From an archaeon (lineage in GTDB: Archaea > Nanobdellota > Nanobdellia > SCGC-AAA011-G17 > GW2011-AR17): DNA of 64,000 nucleotides. Both the position numbers and the translations under genes were made by a program. The stretch is taken from the NCBI GenBank assembly GCA_018692925.1, contig JABHLH010000014.1, forward strand, positions 1 through 64,000. The letters run 5' to 3'. How positions within the stretch are numbered: the stretch's first letter is position 1; the number at the start of each line of letters is the position of its first letter. Positions 32,322-40,492 of this stretch are shown here, in pieces. The notes under the pieces are model-generated. The model made no database searches. It was not told where the DNA came from and worked only from the letters and a program-made list of their open reading frames with translations.

Positions 32322-33182
32322 ATGGACTTGAAAGTATATAGAAAGAGTTTAAATCAATGGACTAAGAATTTAGTTATATTTGTTCCAGATTTATTTTTTA
32401 TAGCTTTAACTTATTTATTGATATTTGTTATTAATTATTATACTGGACTTGGAGAAATTGTAAACCTCTTACAAAGTGGAAGTCTTGAATCTATTGATGT
32501 ATTAAAAGAGTATTTTTCAGCTAATGTTTTTCAATTGATTATTTCGGCAATTGTTTTTATTGCAACAACATTTTTCTTTGGAGTTGGTGTTTTAGCTTTG
32601 AAATATGAAATGATTAGAGATGTTATTCAAGGAAAAAAAGCTTCAATTTTTAAAGCTTATAAAAAGAGTCATAAAAGATTTTGGCAAGTTGTTTTTATGA
32701 AAATCTTTGTTTTTATAATTAGTATCTTGGTTGTAATTTTAGTTAGTTTCTTTACAGGATTAACTTATTTTATATTTAGTCAAATTAGTGTTGAATTAGG
32801 AAGATTATTAGCTTTGTTTGTTGCTGTAGCTTTTATTTTATTAGCTGTGTTTGGAATTAAATTTGGAATCTTATTTAGATATCCTGTAATGTTTTTGACA
32901 AATAAAACTAAAGCTTGGATTTCTTTAAGAGAATCATTTAGATTTTTTATTAAAGATCCAGTTTATATTTTTGTTACTTGGTTTATAGTTTTTATTTTAA
33001 GTATTGTAATATGGTTGTCTTCTGGAATTATTAATTATGTACTAGGAATGATACAGGGCTTGAGTTCAAATTATTGGTTTGTATTAATTTGTATTTTATT
33101 GATTAGTTTAGTTGGTGTTTTATTAAACTTAATAGCAGAAATTTGGGGTTCTTTTATTTTGTTCGATAGATATAAAAGTTAA
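32322..33182 (+). CDS. Multi-pass membrane protein
   Basis: 286 aa with about six membrane helices (roughly 17-40, 72-95, 124-150, 160-185, 215-240, 252-277). The pattern of long helices with basic loops such as EMIRDVIQGKKASIFKAYKKSHKRFW and KTKAWISLRESFRFF (shortened) resembles DUF975/YciC-like archaeal membrane proteins of unknown function. Its 3' end overlaps the convergent RNase Z gene by 4 bp. A TATA-like tttaagctcttt lies about 25 nt before the ATG. Confidence 0.7.
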   Translation: MDLKVYRKSLNQWTKNLVIFVPDLFFIALTYLLIFVINYYTGLGEIVNLLQSGSLESIDVLKEYFSANVFQLIISAIVFIATTFFFGVGVLALKYEMIRDVIQGKKASIFKAYKKSHKRFWQVVFMKIFVFIISILVVILVSFFTGLTYFIFSQISVELGRLLALFVAVAFILLAVFGIKFGILFRYPVMFLTNKTKAWISLRESFRFFIKDPVYIFVTWFIVFILSIVIWLSSGIINYVLGMIQGLSSNYWFVLICILLISLVGVLLNLIAEIWGSFILFDRYKS

Positions 33183-34069
33183 AGTTTAAACTTTTTTAAA
33201 TCTTCAGCAATTTCAGTATTTTTAAAATGTTGTTTTGCTTCCTTTTCAAAAACTTTTAAATCATTATATCTTTGTGAGAAATGTGTTAAAACTAATCTTT
33301 TTGATTTTGATTTTTTTGCTATATTAGTTGCATCTTTTACAGTTAAATGATGTGTTTCTCTAGCTTTTTCTTGTAATTCTGTTAAAAAAGTTGACTCACA
33401 AAAAAGTAAATCTGAATTTTTTGCAATTTTAATTGTGTTTTTACAAATTCCTGTATCTGGTATGAAAGTTATTTTTTTACCTGGAACTACAAATGTTGCT
33501 TTTGATGCAAGAATCTTTTTATCTTTGTAAATAATATTTTTTCCTTCTTGTAATAGTTTTAATTTTGGATTTGCTTTGATTTTATGTTTTTCTAAATATT
33601 TTTTATCAATTTTTCTTTTGTCTTTTTCAATAAAAGAATAAGCTAAACAAGCTTCACCATGATCTAATTCTGCAGCTTCAAGTTTAAATTCATTATTTTC
33701 AAAAAACATCCCATTTTCAATTTCATGGACTTTGTAATCTATTTTAGATCTTGTATCAAAAAATTTGTAAATGTAAGACATAAATTTTTTTGTACCTTTT
33801 GGACCATAAATATCTAGAGTTTTTTTATAATCAGAATGACCTAGAGTTAACATTAAACCTGGAAGGCCTAAAACATGATCACCATGCCAATGAGTTATTA
33901 GAATTTTTGTAATTTTTACAGGACTTATTCTAGCTTTTCTAAATTGTCTTTGAGTACCTTCTCCACAATCAATTAAAATCTTTTCATTTTTGTAGGAAAG
34001 CAAAGTAGCAGAATGATTTCTATTTGCAGTTGGAACCATAGAACTTGTCCCTAAGGTAGTTATTTCCAT
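33179..34069 (-). CDS. rnz: Ribonuclease Z (tRNA 3'-endonuclease)
   Basis: 296 aa, the short form. The metal-binding motif HWHGDH is at residues 60-65, further ligands in FIPDTG, and the C-terminal His in LVLTHFSQRY. The substrate-binding exosite region lies about 150-195 with KANPKLKLLQEGK. RNase Z cuts tRNA precursors after the discriminator base; none of the tRNA genes here encodes CCA, so this step is needed. It is convergent with the membrane protein and divergent from endA, with which it shares a 52-bp promoter region. Confidence 0.95.
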   Translation of the reverse strand: MEITTLGTSSMVPTANRNHSATLLSYKNEKILIDCGEGTQRQFRKARISPVKITKILITHWHGDHVLGLPGLMLTLGHSDYKKTLDIYGPKGTKKFMSYIYKFFDTRSKIDYKVHEIENGMFFENNEFKLEAAELDHGEACLAYSFIEKDKRKIDKKYLEKHKIKANPKLKLLQEGKNIIYKDKKILASKATFVVPGKKITFIPDTGICKNTIKIAKNSDLLFCESTFLTELQEKARETHHLTVKDATNIAKKSKSKRLVLTHFSQRYNDLKVFEKEAKQHFKNTEIAEDLKKFKL

Positions 34070-34121
34070 GTGTTATTTAAAAAGAAAAGCTTTTAAATAG
34101 TTTTCTTTCTCCATTATTTCT

Positions 34122-34658
34122 ATGAGTGCAAAAAATGAAGAAATAATTGTAGCAGAGTATCTTGAAGGTCAAGTAATTGCGCCTGAATCTGATTTAGCTA
34201 GAGATATGTATGATAAAAGTAGATATGGGGAATTGTTAAAGAATAAATATCAATATTCTCTTGTTGAAGGTTTGTATCTTTTAGAAAGAAATAAAATGAA
34301 AATTATGAAAGGTAAAAACGAATTAAGTTATGATGATTATTTGAAATTAGCTAGAAAGAAAAATAAAAATTTCTGGATTAAATATATGGGTTATAAGGAT
34401 ATGAGGAATAGAGGTTATATTGTTAAAACTGCTTTAAAATTTGGAGCTGATTTTAGGGTTTATGATAGAGGAATTAAACCTGGAGAAGATCATGCTAAAT
34501 GGGTTATGTTTCCTATTTCTGAATCTGATTCTTGCAGTTGGCATGAGTTTGCTGCAAAGAATAGAGTAGCGCATTCTACAAGAAAAAGATTGTTAATTGC
34601 AATCGTTGATGATGAAGGAGATTGTACTTATTATTCAATTGCTTGGACTAGGCCTTAA
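34122..34658 (+). CDS. endA: tRNA-intron (splicing) endonuclease
   Basis: 178 aa. The C-terminal domain is classical: YKDMRNRGYIVKTALKFGADF, then RVYDRG with catalytic Tyr114, EDHAKW with His124, and RKRLLIAIVDDEGD with Lys155. This numbering is nearly that of the homotetrameric enzyme of Methanocaldococcus (Tyr115, His125, Lys156). The length and absence of a long insert point to the alpha4 type. It cuts BHB motifs in pre-tRNA and in rRNA precursors. The window offers six such tRNA introns plus rRNA processing stems as substrates. TATA-like tttaaatag lies about 25 nt before the ATG. Confidence 0.94.
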   Translation: MSAKNEEIIVAEYLEGQVIAPESDLARDMYDKSRYGELLKNKYQYSLVEGLYLLERNKMKIMKGKNELSYDDYLKLARKKNKNFWIKYMGYKDMRNRGYIVKTALKFGADFRVYDRGIKPGEDHAKWVMFPISESDSCSWHEFAAKNRVAHSTRKRLLIAIVDDEGDCTYYSIAWTRP

Positions 34659-34714
34659 GATTTCTACTTGATAGAATATAAAAGCATTTAAACTCTTTTC
34701 ATTCTAAGATTGTT

Positions 34715-35851
34715 ATGAGCAACAGAATTGTTCAATTAAAAGAGGATATACTTAGTTATGTTTCTAACAGGGGACCATTATTACCTTCAACTGTAGCTAA
34801 AGAATTCAAAGGTACTAATTTGTTTATATCAGCTTTGCTTTCAGAATTAGTTACTAATAAAAAAATTAAATTATCAAAAGCAAAAATTGGTGGTTCTCCA
34901 TTATATTATTGTGAACATCAGAAAGATAGATTGTATGCATTATTAAAAGATCATGCTGGCAAAAAACAAAAGGAAGCTTTAGATCTACTATTTGAAAAAA
35001 AAGTTCTTAGAGATAGAGACTGTTTACCTTTTGAAAGAGTTGCTTTTAGGGAAATGATTGATTTTGCAAGGCCAGTTAGATTGATAATTAATGAGACCGA
35101 AGAATTATTCTGGAGATGGTATATGTTGGCTGATAGTGATGCTAAAGATTTGATTGAAGTTATTTTAGAAGATCTATATGGTTTGAAAGAAGAAAAGAAA
35201 AAAGAAGTTGAAGAAATTGAAGTTCCAGAACCTCCTAAAGTTGAAGTTAAGGAAGAAGCTAAAGTTGAAGTTAAGGAAGAAGCTAAAGTTGAAGTTAAGG
35301 AAGAAGTTAAAGTTGAAGTTAAGGAAGAAGTTAAAGTTGAAGTTAAGGAAGAAGCTAAAGTTGAAGTTAAGGAAGATGTTGAAAAAGAAGTTCCTGAAGA
35401 AGAAGAAGTTGTTGAAGTAAAAGTAAAAAAGAAAGTGAAAAAGAAAGTTGTAAAGAAGAAAAAAGTTGAAGTTGAAAAACAAAAGAAATTGAAAAAAGAA
35501 AATGAAGAAGTTGATGAAATTGTTAAAGATAAAGATCTTTTAGAAACATTAAATAAATATATGGCTAGTAATGGTATTGAAATTATTAGGACCTTAGTTA
35601 TTAAAAATAATAGGGAAATTAATATGATTGTAAAAGTTCCTTCTCAAGCTGGAGATTTAAAATATTTTGTGAAAGCAAGGAAAAGAAAAAGATTAAATGA
35701 AGGTGATTTATTATTAGCTTTTACTGAAAGTCAAACATTAAAATTACCTATTCTATATTTCTCAAATGCTGAGTTAAGTAAGAAAACTCAGGATTATATT
35801 AAGAAAAATATCCCTGGAATGAATTTTATAAAATTAGACAATTTAGAATAA
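34715..35851 (+). CDS. Winged-helix protein with charged repeat linker
   Basis: 378 aa in three parts. Residues 1-150: a winged-helix-like start (QLKEDILSYVSNRGPLLPSTVAKEF...LFISALLSELVTNKKIKLSKAKIGGSPLYY). Residues about 165-265: low complexity, with six copies of KVEVKEEx encoded by a 24-nt tandem DNA repeat (about 35239-35375), then a Lys/Val-rich stretch. Residues about 270-378: a compact domain (IEIIRTLVIKNNREINMIVKVPS...YFVKARKRKRLNEGDLLLAFTE), somewhat like an endonuclease-fold core. It may link DNA binding to an effector domain. The family is not recognised with certainty. Repeat number may vary between strains. Confidence 0.65.
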   Translation: MSNRIVQLKEDILSYVSNRGPLLPSTVAKEFKGTNLFISALLSELVTNKKIKLSKAKIGGSPLYYCEHQKDRLYALLKDHAGKKQKEALDLLFEKKVLRDRDCLPFERVAFREMIDFARPVRLIINETEELFWRWYMLADSDAKDLIEVILEDLYGLKEEKKKEVEEIEVPEPPKVEVKEEAKVEVKEEAKVEVKEEVKVEVKEEVKVEVKEEAKVEVKEDVEKEVPEEEEVVEVKVKKKVKKKVVKKKKVEVEKQKKLKKENEEVDEIVKDKDLLETLNKYMASNGIEIIRTLVIKNNREINMIVKVPSQAGDLKYFVKARKRKRLNEGDLLLAFTESQTLKLPILYFSNAELSKKTQDYIKKNIPGMNFIKLDNLE

Positions 35852-35852
35852 A

Positions 35853-36182
35853 TTAAGAAGTTATTGTTTGATTATTAGTTTGGTAAAATAAGAATAGTAT
35901 TTCTTGGCATAAAATTTTGTAGAAATTTGATCTACTAATCATATGTGAAGATTCTAATAATGCTGGATCACAAATGTAAATGTTATTATTGTTTGTATAA
36001 ACTGGTTCACCATTTCCACCATGCTCTTTAAATTTTTCTTTACAATCTACAATAAAAACTTTTATTTCTGAAGGTTCTTTTTTGAAAACTTTTTTCATGT
36101 TAGAATAAAAATATGGCAATCTTGTATCTAAAACCATAACCTCTGGATCCTTGCAGCCGTTTTCTTGGATTTGTATATTCAT
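35853..36182 (-). CDS. Hypothetical protein, 109 aa
   Basis: Not recognised. MNIQIQENGCKDPEVMVLDTRLPYFYSNMKKVF; the centre VFIVDCKEKFKEHGGNGEPVYTNNNNIYICDPALLES has three cysteines within the protein, and a small alpha/beta fold is likely. It is convergent with the winged-helix gene, 1 bp apart, and divergent from the HTH gene at 36304. Confidence 0.5.
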   Translation of the reverse strand: MNIQIQENGCKDPEVMVLDTRLPYFYSNMKKVFKKEPSEIKVFIVDCKEKFKEHGGNGEPVYTNNNNIYICDPALLESSHMISRSNFYKILCQEILFLFYQTNNQTITS

Positions 36183-36303
36183 TGTAGAGTTATAAACTAT
36201 TTAGGTGAAATCATTTATTAAGGGACAGTTAAAATAATTTTAAACCAGAAAGTTTAAAAATGAAAACATTTAAATATAGTATGTAGATTAATTTAGATAT
36301 AAA

Positions 36304-37155
36304 ATGATAATTAGAGCATTACTTCCGAAACTTACTCCTAAAACTGTAAAGGAGAAGATTATTGTAATTTTATCGACTGAGTTTCCACTAACTGTTAAAG
36401 AATTAAAAGGGAAAATCAAACAATTATTTAACCAATCAGTTTCATATCAATCAGTACATAAAGAGTTAAATCAGTTGATAAAAGAGAAAGTAGTAGTTGC
36501 TAAAAATAAAAAATTCTTGTTGAATGTTGAATGGATTAGACAAGTTGGTTTATTTTCTGATTTAATTGTGTCAAATTACACTTCTCAAAAGAAACATTCT
36601 ATTAACAAATTGTTAGAATTAAAAAATGATGGAGATTCATTATCTTTTGAATTTGAATCATATGCACAGTTAGATATTTATTTTCTTGAACTTTTAGATT
36701 ATTTTAATGAATTTTTTGAAGAAGATAAACAAATTTTAATGCATTATACTCATAATTGGTGGCCTTTAGTTTATCCAATGAAAGAAAAACAAGTAATTAG
36801 AAAACTAAAATCTGGATTTTTTTGTATTTGTGGTGCTGATTCTGAAATTGATAAATTTTGTTGTAATTATGAAAAGAAAATTGGAATTAATGTATTACAG
36901 TCTAAGGATAAGGGGCTTCATTGGAATGTTAATGTTATGGGAGATTTAATTTTTAGTTTCTATGGAGATGATGAAATTAATAAAGAGATTCATGATTTTT
37001 TTAAGAAATTTAAAGATTTGAAATCTTTAGATTTAGATCAATTAACAGGATTATTAGAAAAAAAAGGATTGTTTAGAGTAGTTGTTTTGAAAGATTCAAT
37101 TTATGCTAGAAAAGTTCTTGAAGAGACAAAATTGTTTAATTTAAAGAAAAAGTAG
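36304..37155 (+). CDS. HTH-domain transcription regulator-like protein
   Basis: 283 aa. Residues about 12-75 look like a winged helix (TVKEKIIVILSTEFPLTVKELKGKI, then QSVSYQSVHKELNQLIKEKVVVAKNKKFLL). The C-terminal 200 residues are a separate sensing-type domain with CICGADSEIDKFCCNYEKK, whose cysteines could bind metal. Archaeal HTH proteins of this build (ArsR/TrmB-like, uncertain) usually control nearby genes. A TATA-like tttaaatatag lies about 30 nt before the ATG. Confidence 0.6.
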   Translation: MIIRALLPKLTPKTVKEKIIVILSTEFPLTVKELKGKIKQLFNQSVSYQSVHKELNQLIKEKVVVAKNKKFLLNVEWIRQVGLFSDLIVSNYTSQKKHSINKLLELKNDGDSLSFEFESYAQLDIYFLELLDYFNEFFEEDKQILMHYTHNWWPLVYPMKEKQVIRKLKSGFFCICGADSEIDKFCCNYEKKIGINVLQSKDKGLHWNVNVMGDLIFSFYGDDEINKEIHDFFKKFKDLKSLDLDQLTGLLEKKGLFRVVVLKDSIYARKVLEETKLFNLKKK

Positions 37156-37192
37156 GAATCGAAGGTTTTTTAAAGGATTTGTATATTTCTGG

Positions 37193-38296
37193 ATGTTAAT
37201 GGTAAGGTATTGTATAGTTGGACATGGAGCTTTTGATCATAATATATTTGAATTTGATGAAGATAGATTTGGAATGTATAATCCTGATCTGACTATTACC
37301 GAGGCTATTGAACTTTCTAGTGGTTCTGATTTTTATGATGGGAATTATGGTGGTCCAATATTAACTGTCGGGCAGTGGCTTGCTCAAAGAGGAGATATTG
37401 TTTCTGCAATTAGTATTGTTGGTAATGATGAAATGTCTAATAGATATATTGATTATTTGAATAAAGCAGGAATTAATACAGATAAAATAAGAAGATACGA
37501 TGATGTTAGTCTTGCTCAATGTGTTTATGTTCATTCTGATGATGATTTAGTTTTAGATCCTCCTTTATGGGAAGATAATGTTACTGGCAGATTTAAAAAA
37601 TTACCTTTCTCTTCAAGTTTAAGAGATTTCTTAGCTAGACATGATGTTCTAGTTTTGCCAATTACAGAACCTTTAGCTGGAAAAAAAGCTGCTGAAAATT
37701 ATTTAGAAGAAAGAGCAGATGGATTTTTAGCTTATATTCCTGGGCCATATTTAACTGACGGTAGTGTCGATTTTTCAAGAACTTATTTTAAGGATTTATT
37801 ACAACTAACAAATTTATTACAACTAAATGAAGATGAAGCTCAAGTAATTGTAAAAGAAATGGATTTAGGAAATGTTGATAATATTGGGGATTTATTTTCT
37901 GTGGATTTAGCTCCTAAGTTAGAATATTTAGCTGTAACATTTGGATCAAAAGGTTCAAAGTTATATTGGTTAGATAAACTATCTGGAGACTTAGAAGAAC
38001 ATTGTTTAACTGCTCTTTCTATTGAAGGTTCTGATGTTGAAGTTTATGCAAATACTCAAGGAGCGGGTGATGCTTATTCTGGTGTTTTAATAAGATCAAT
38101 AATGGAAAATAGGAGATTAAATCTTAAAAAGAAAAAGAGAGTTGGAGCAATTCAAGATGCACATAGATTAGCTAGAGAAGCAGCTGCTGGTATGTGTAAA
38201 GTTATGGGTGCATTAAATAGAGATGTTGTTCTTGCAGGATCTACAGATATTGCTAGTGATAATGAAGTAATAAGCGGTAATTTAGGTGAAGAATAA
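37193..38296 (+). CDS. PfkB-family (ribokinase-like) sugar or nucleoside kinase
   Basis: 367 aa. Family features: the N-terminal GGPILTVGQWLAQRG and NKAGINTDKIRRYDD blocks (substrate lid and PfkB signature 1 region), and the catalytic loop NTQGAGDAYSGVLI, where GAGD carries the base Asp. The C-terminal segment 325-367 is longer than usual and acidic. Which sugar or nucleoside is phosphorylated is unknown; nucleotide salvage would suit a DPANN cell. Start ATG 37193 or 37199. An internal repeat LLQLTNLLQLN comes from a short DNA repeat near 37797-37828. Confidence 0.82.
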   Translation: MLMVRYCIVGHGAFDHNIFEFDEDRFGMYNPDLTITEAIELSSGSDFYDGNYGGPILTVGQWLAQRGDIVSAISIVGNDEMSNRYIDYLNKAGINTDKIRRYDDVSLAQCVYVHSDDDLVLDPPLWEDNVTGRFKKLPFSSSLRDFLARHDVLVLPITEPLAGKKAAENYLEERADGFLAYIPGPYLTDGSVDFSRTYFKDLLQLTNLLQLNEDEAQVIVKEMDLGNVDNIGDLFSVDLAPKLEYLAVTFGSKGSKLYWLDKLSGDLEEHCLTALSIEGSDVEVYANTQGAGDAYSGVLIRSIMENRRLNLKKKKRVGAIQDAHRLAREAAAGMCKVMGALNRDVVLAGSTDIASDNEVISGNLGEE

Positions 38297-38327
38297 TCTT
38301 ATAAAGTATCTATATTTCTAAATCTTT

Positions 38328-39401
38328 ATGGAAAAGTATATTTTTGTTTTAGGAAGAGATCCTGAACTATCAAAAGATGAATTATATTGTTATTTGGACA
38401 GTAGGAGAATTAAATATAAAGTAATTGAAGAAAATGATATTGTTATAATTTTAGAGGTACATTCTATTAAATCTAAAGAAATGATTAAAGCTTTAGGTGG
38501 TATTCAAAAGATTGCTAAGGTAATTAATAATATTGATAATTTGTATCATGGAAAAGAAAATAAACTTAGGTATGCAGTTTCATGTTATTCTGATGAAGAT
38601 GTTTCTGATTTGAAAAGTCAACTGAAGAATTATTTTAAAAAAGAGAAATTAAAAGCTTCAATAAAAAAATCTCATTTTCAAGTTGAATATTTAATGCCTT
38701 CTGAAGCACAAAATGTTTTAGAAATTATTGTTTATAAAAAATATCTGGGGAAAACTTTAGCAGTGTTTAATCCTAAAGAACATAAACATAGGGATATAAA
38801 TCGACCTGAACAAAGACCATTGCATACAATTTCAATTAGGTTAGCAAAAATTATGTTGAATCTTTCAGAAGTGAATAAAGGTGATACCTTGTTAGATCCT
38901 TTTTGTGGTATTGGAACAATTTTACAAGAAGCAATGATTATGGGAGTTAATGTTGTTGGAATTGATAATGAAGTTTGGTGTGTTGAGGCTTCAAAGAAAA
39001 ATTTAGAGTGGATAAAAAAAGAATATAATACTGATGTTAAATATACAATTCTTAAAGGTAGTGCAACAAATTTGAGAAATTATGTGCAAACTGTTGACTG
39101 CGCTGTTACTGAACCTTATTTAGGACCTTTTTTGAAAAAATTGCCAACAGAAGGAACAGCAAAAAGAACTTTGATTGAATTAGCACCTATGTATTCAAAA
39201 TTAATTGAAGGTTTAGGTAAAGTTGTTAGAAAAAAAGCTGTGATTATTTCTCCAATATTTAGAACTAGGTCTAAAATGGAATTGGGAATAACTACTCTAG
39301 AAAGAGATTTTAAGAAAGCTGGATTTAAATTTAATGAACCGTATATTTATACTGCTTCAAAATCTAAAATGTTAAGGCAAATATGGGTTTTGACTAAGTA
39401 A
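38328..39401 (+). CDS. THUMP/Trm11-like tRNA methyltransferase
   Basis: 357 aa. The N-terminal half holds a ferredoxin-like plus THUMP region (to about 150); HRDINRPEQRPLHTISIRLAKIMLNL precedes the SAM-binding motif LLDPFCGIGTILQEAMIMG (about 187-205). Motif IV, normally DPPYG in guanine-N2 methyltransferases such as TrmG10, reads TEPYLGP here. The overall order still fits tRNA G10 methylation or a related reaction. TATA-like tataaagtatc lies about 30 nt before the ATG. eS17 follows after 46 bp. Confidence 0.8.
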   Translation: MEKYIFVLGRDPELSKDELYCYLDSRRIKYKVIEENDIVIILEVHSIKSKEMIKALGGIQKIAKVINNIDNLYHGKENKLRYAVSCYSDEDVSDLKSQLKNYFKKEKLKASIKKSHFQVEYLMPSEAQNVLEIIVYKKYLGKTLAVFNPKEHKHRDINRPEQRPLHTISIRLAKIMLNLSEVNKGDTLLDPFCGIGTILQEAMIMGVNVVGIDNEVWCVEASKKNLEWIKKEYNTDVKYTILKGSATNLRNYVQTVDCAVTEPYLGPFLKKLPTEGTAKRTLIELAPMYSKLIEGLGKVVRKKAVIISPIFRTRSKMELGITTLERDFKKAGFKFNEPYIYTASKSKMLRQIWVLTK

Positions 39402-39447
39402 TTCTATCCCGAAAGCTTTATAAATGCCCTATATATTATTTTGAGCT

Positions 39448-39636
39448 ATGGGAAGAATAAAGACTACACAGATCAAAAGAGTAGGAAATAAGCTAGTAAG
39501 AGATCATCGAGATAAGTTTAGTAAAGATTTTGATACTAATAAAAAAGTTATGCCAGAATATGTTAAAGTGGGTTCTAAAAAATTGAGAAATATTCTTGCA
39601 GGTTATATTGCTCGTTTAATGAAAATTGAAGAATAA
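39448..39636 (+). CDS. rps17e: Small subunit ribosomal protein eS17
   Basis: 62 aa: MGRIKTTQIKRVGNKLVRDH, then FDTNKKVMPEYVKVGSKKLRNILAGYIARLM. This is the archaeal/eukaryotic eS17 pattern, with length normal for archaea. TATA-like ctttataaatgcc lies about 30 nt upstream. It is separated from alba by 41 bp. Confidence 0.95.
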   Translation: MGRIKTTQIKRVGNKLVRDHRDKFSKDFDTNKKVMPEYVKVGSKKLRNILAGYIARLMKIEE

Positions 39637-39677
39637 TCATACTCAAGTATTTTAATTTTAACTTGGGAGGTAATGAA

Positions 39678-39992
39678 ATGGAAGAGAAAGCAAGAGAGAA
39701 TATAACTGACGAAAACGATAAAACCATTTTTGTGGGCAGTAAACCACTTATGAATTACGTAACAGGTGTTGTTATGCAATTTACAACTTTAAATAGACCA
39801 GAAGTAATTGTTAAAGCAAGAGGAAAATTTATTACAAAAGCTGTTGATATTACACAAGTTGCAGTAAAGAAATTATTAGTTGGTGCAAATGTTGTTGTTG
39901 ATAAAACAGAAATTGGTAGTGAAGAATTTACAAATAAAGAAGGTAGACTTGTTAGAGTTTCTACAATAGAAATTTACTTAGGGAAAAAATAA
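39678..39992 (+). CDS. albA: Alba nucleic-acid-binding chromatin protein
   Basis: 104 aa from ATG 39678, which has GGGAGG 7 nt upstream (39665-39670); the in-frame TTG at 39663 would place the ribosome binding site inside the gene. Alba fold: IFVGSKPLMNYVTGVVMQF, then IVKARGKFITKAVDITQVAV and a C-terminal strand VSTIEIYLGKK. The Lys after GSK (usually acetylated KP region) is present. Alba dimers coat DNA and RNA. Confidence 0.94.
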   Translation: MEEKARENITDENDKTIFVGSKPLMNYVTGVVMQFTTLNRPEVIVKARGKFITKAVDITQVAVKKLLVGANVVVDKTEIGSEEFTNKEGRLVRVSTIEIYLGKK

Positions 39993-40058
39993 TTTTTTCC
40001 TTTCTTTTAATTATTATATTTGCTAAAATTTAATAAAGACTGTTGTAATATGTTTTTT

Positions 40059-40454
40059 ATGGAAAGATATGATACTAAAGTAGTCATTAGAAGTAATAAG
40101 ATGGGTTATCTTTCTTTGGATTATTTTAAACTTTCAAAAGGGATTTATATTCCTCAAGTAGAAAAATTATTATTTTTAGAGTTTGTTTCTAGTTCTTCGA
40201 AAATAATTAAGGCTGGTTTATCTTGTTATTATAATCTATTTGATGGTGATAAGTCTAGGGTTATTTATGAAGAGTTGTCAGGAAATGAAAATGATGTGGT
40301 TAATATTGCAGGAAAAACAAAACTCTTAGGGAGAATAATTTCTCAATTTGATTCAGATATTAGTTCAAAAGTTGTTGCTGAGTTAATTGCAAAACCAAGT
40401 TCTGGAAATTTTATTTATGGTGTTGGTGAAGGAAAGTTTTTTTCTAATTTTTAG
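40059..40454 (+). CDS. Hypothetical protein, 131 aa
   Basis: Not recognised. The ATG at 40059 (MERYDTKVVIRSNKMGYL) is preferred; ATG 40050 and TTG 40020 are alternatives. A beta-rich soluble protein without signal peptide; the C-terminus has SGNFIYGVGEGKFF. A TATA-like ttaattattatatttg ends about 38 nt upstream. It stands alone between alba and the antiporter. Confidence 0.55.
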   Translation: MERYDTKVVIRSNKMGYLSLDYFKLSKGIYIPQVEKLLFLEFVSSSSKIIKAGLSCYYNLFDGDKSRVIYEELSGNENDVVNIAGKTKLLGRIISQFDSDISSKVVAELIAKPSSGNFIYGVGEGKFFSNF

Positions 40455-40492
40455 AAAAGTTTTATAAAGTTAATTAGTAAGTATAATAATTA

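Noticed and set aside
35174..35482. 102-codon Phe/Asn-rich frame opposite the charged repeat
   Set aside because: Antisense shadow of the 24-nt repeat; composition is not protein-like.
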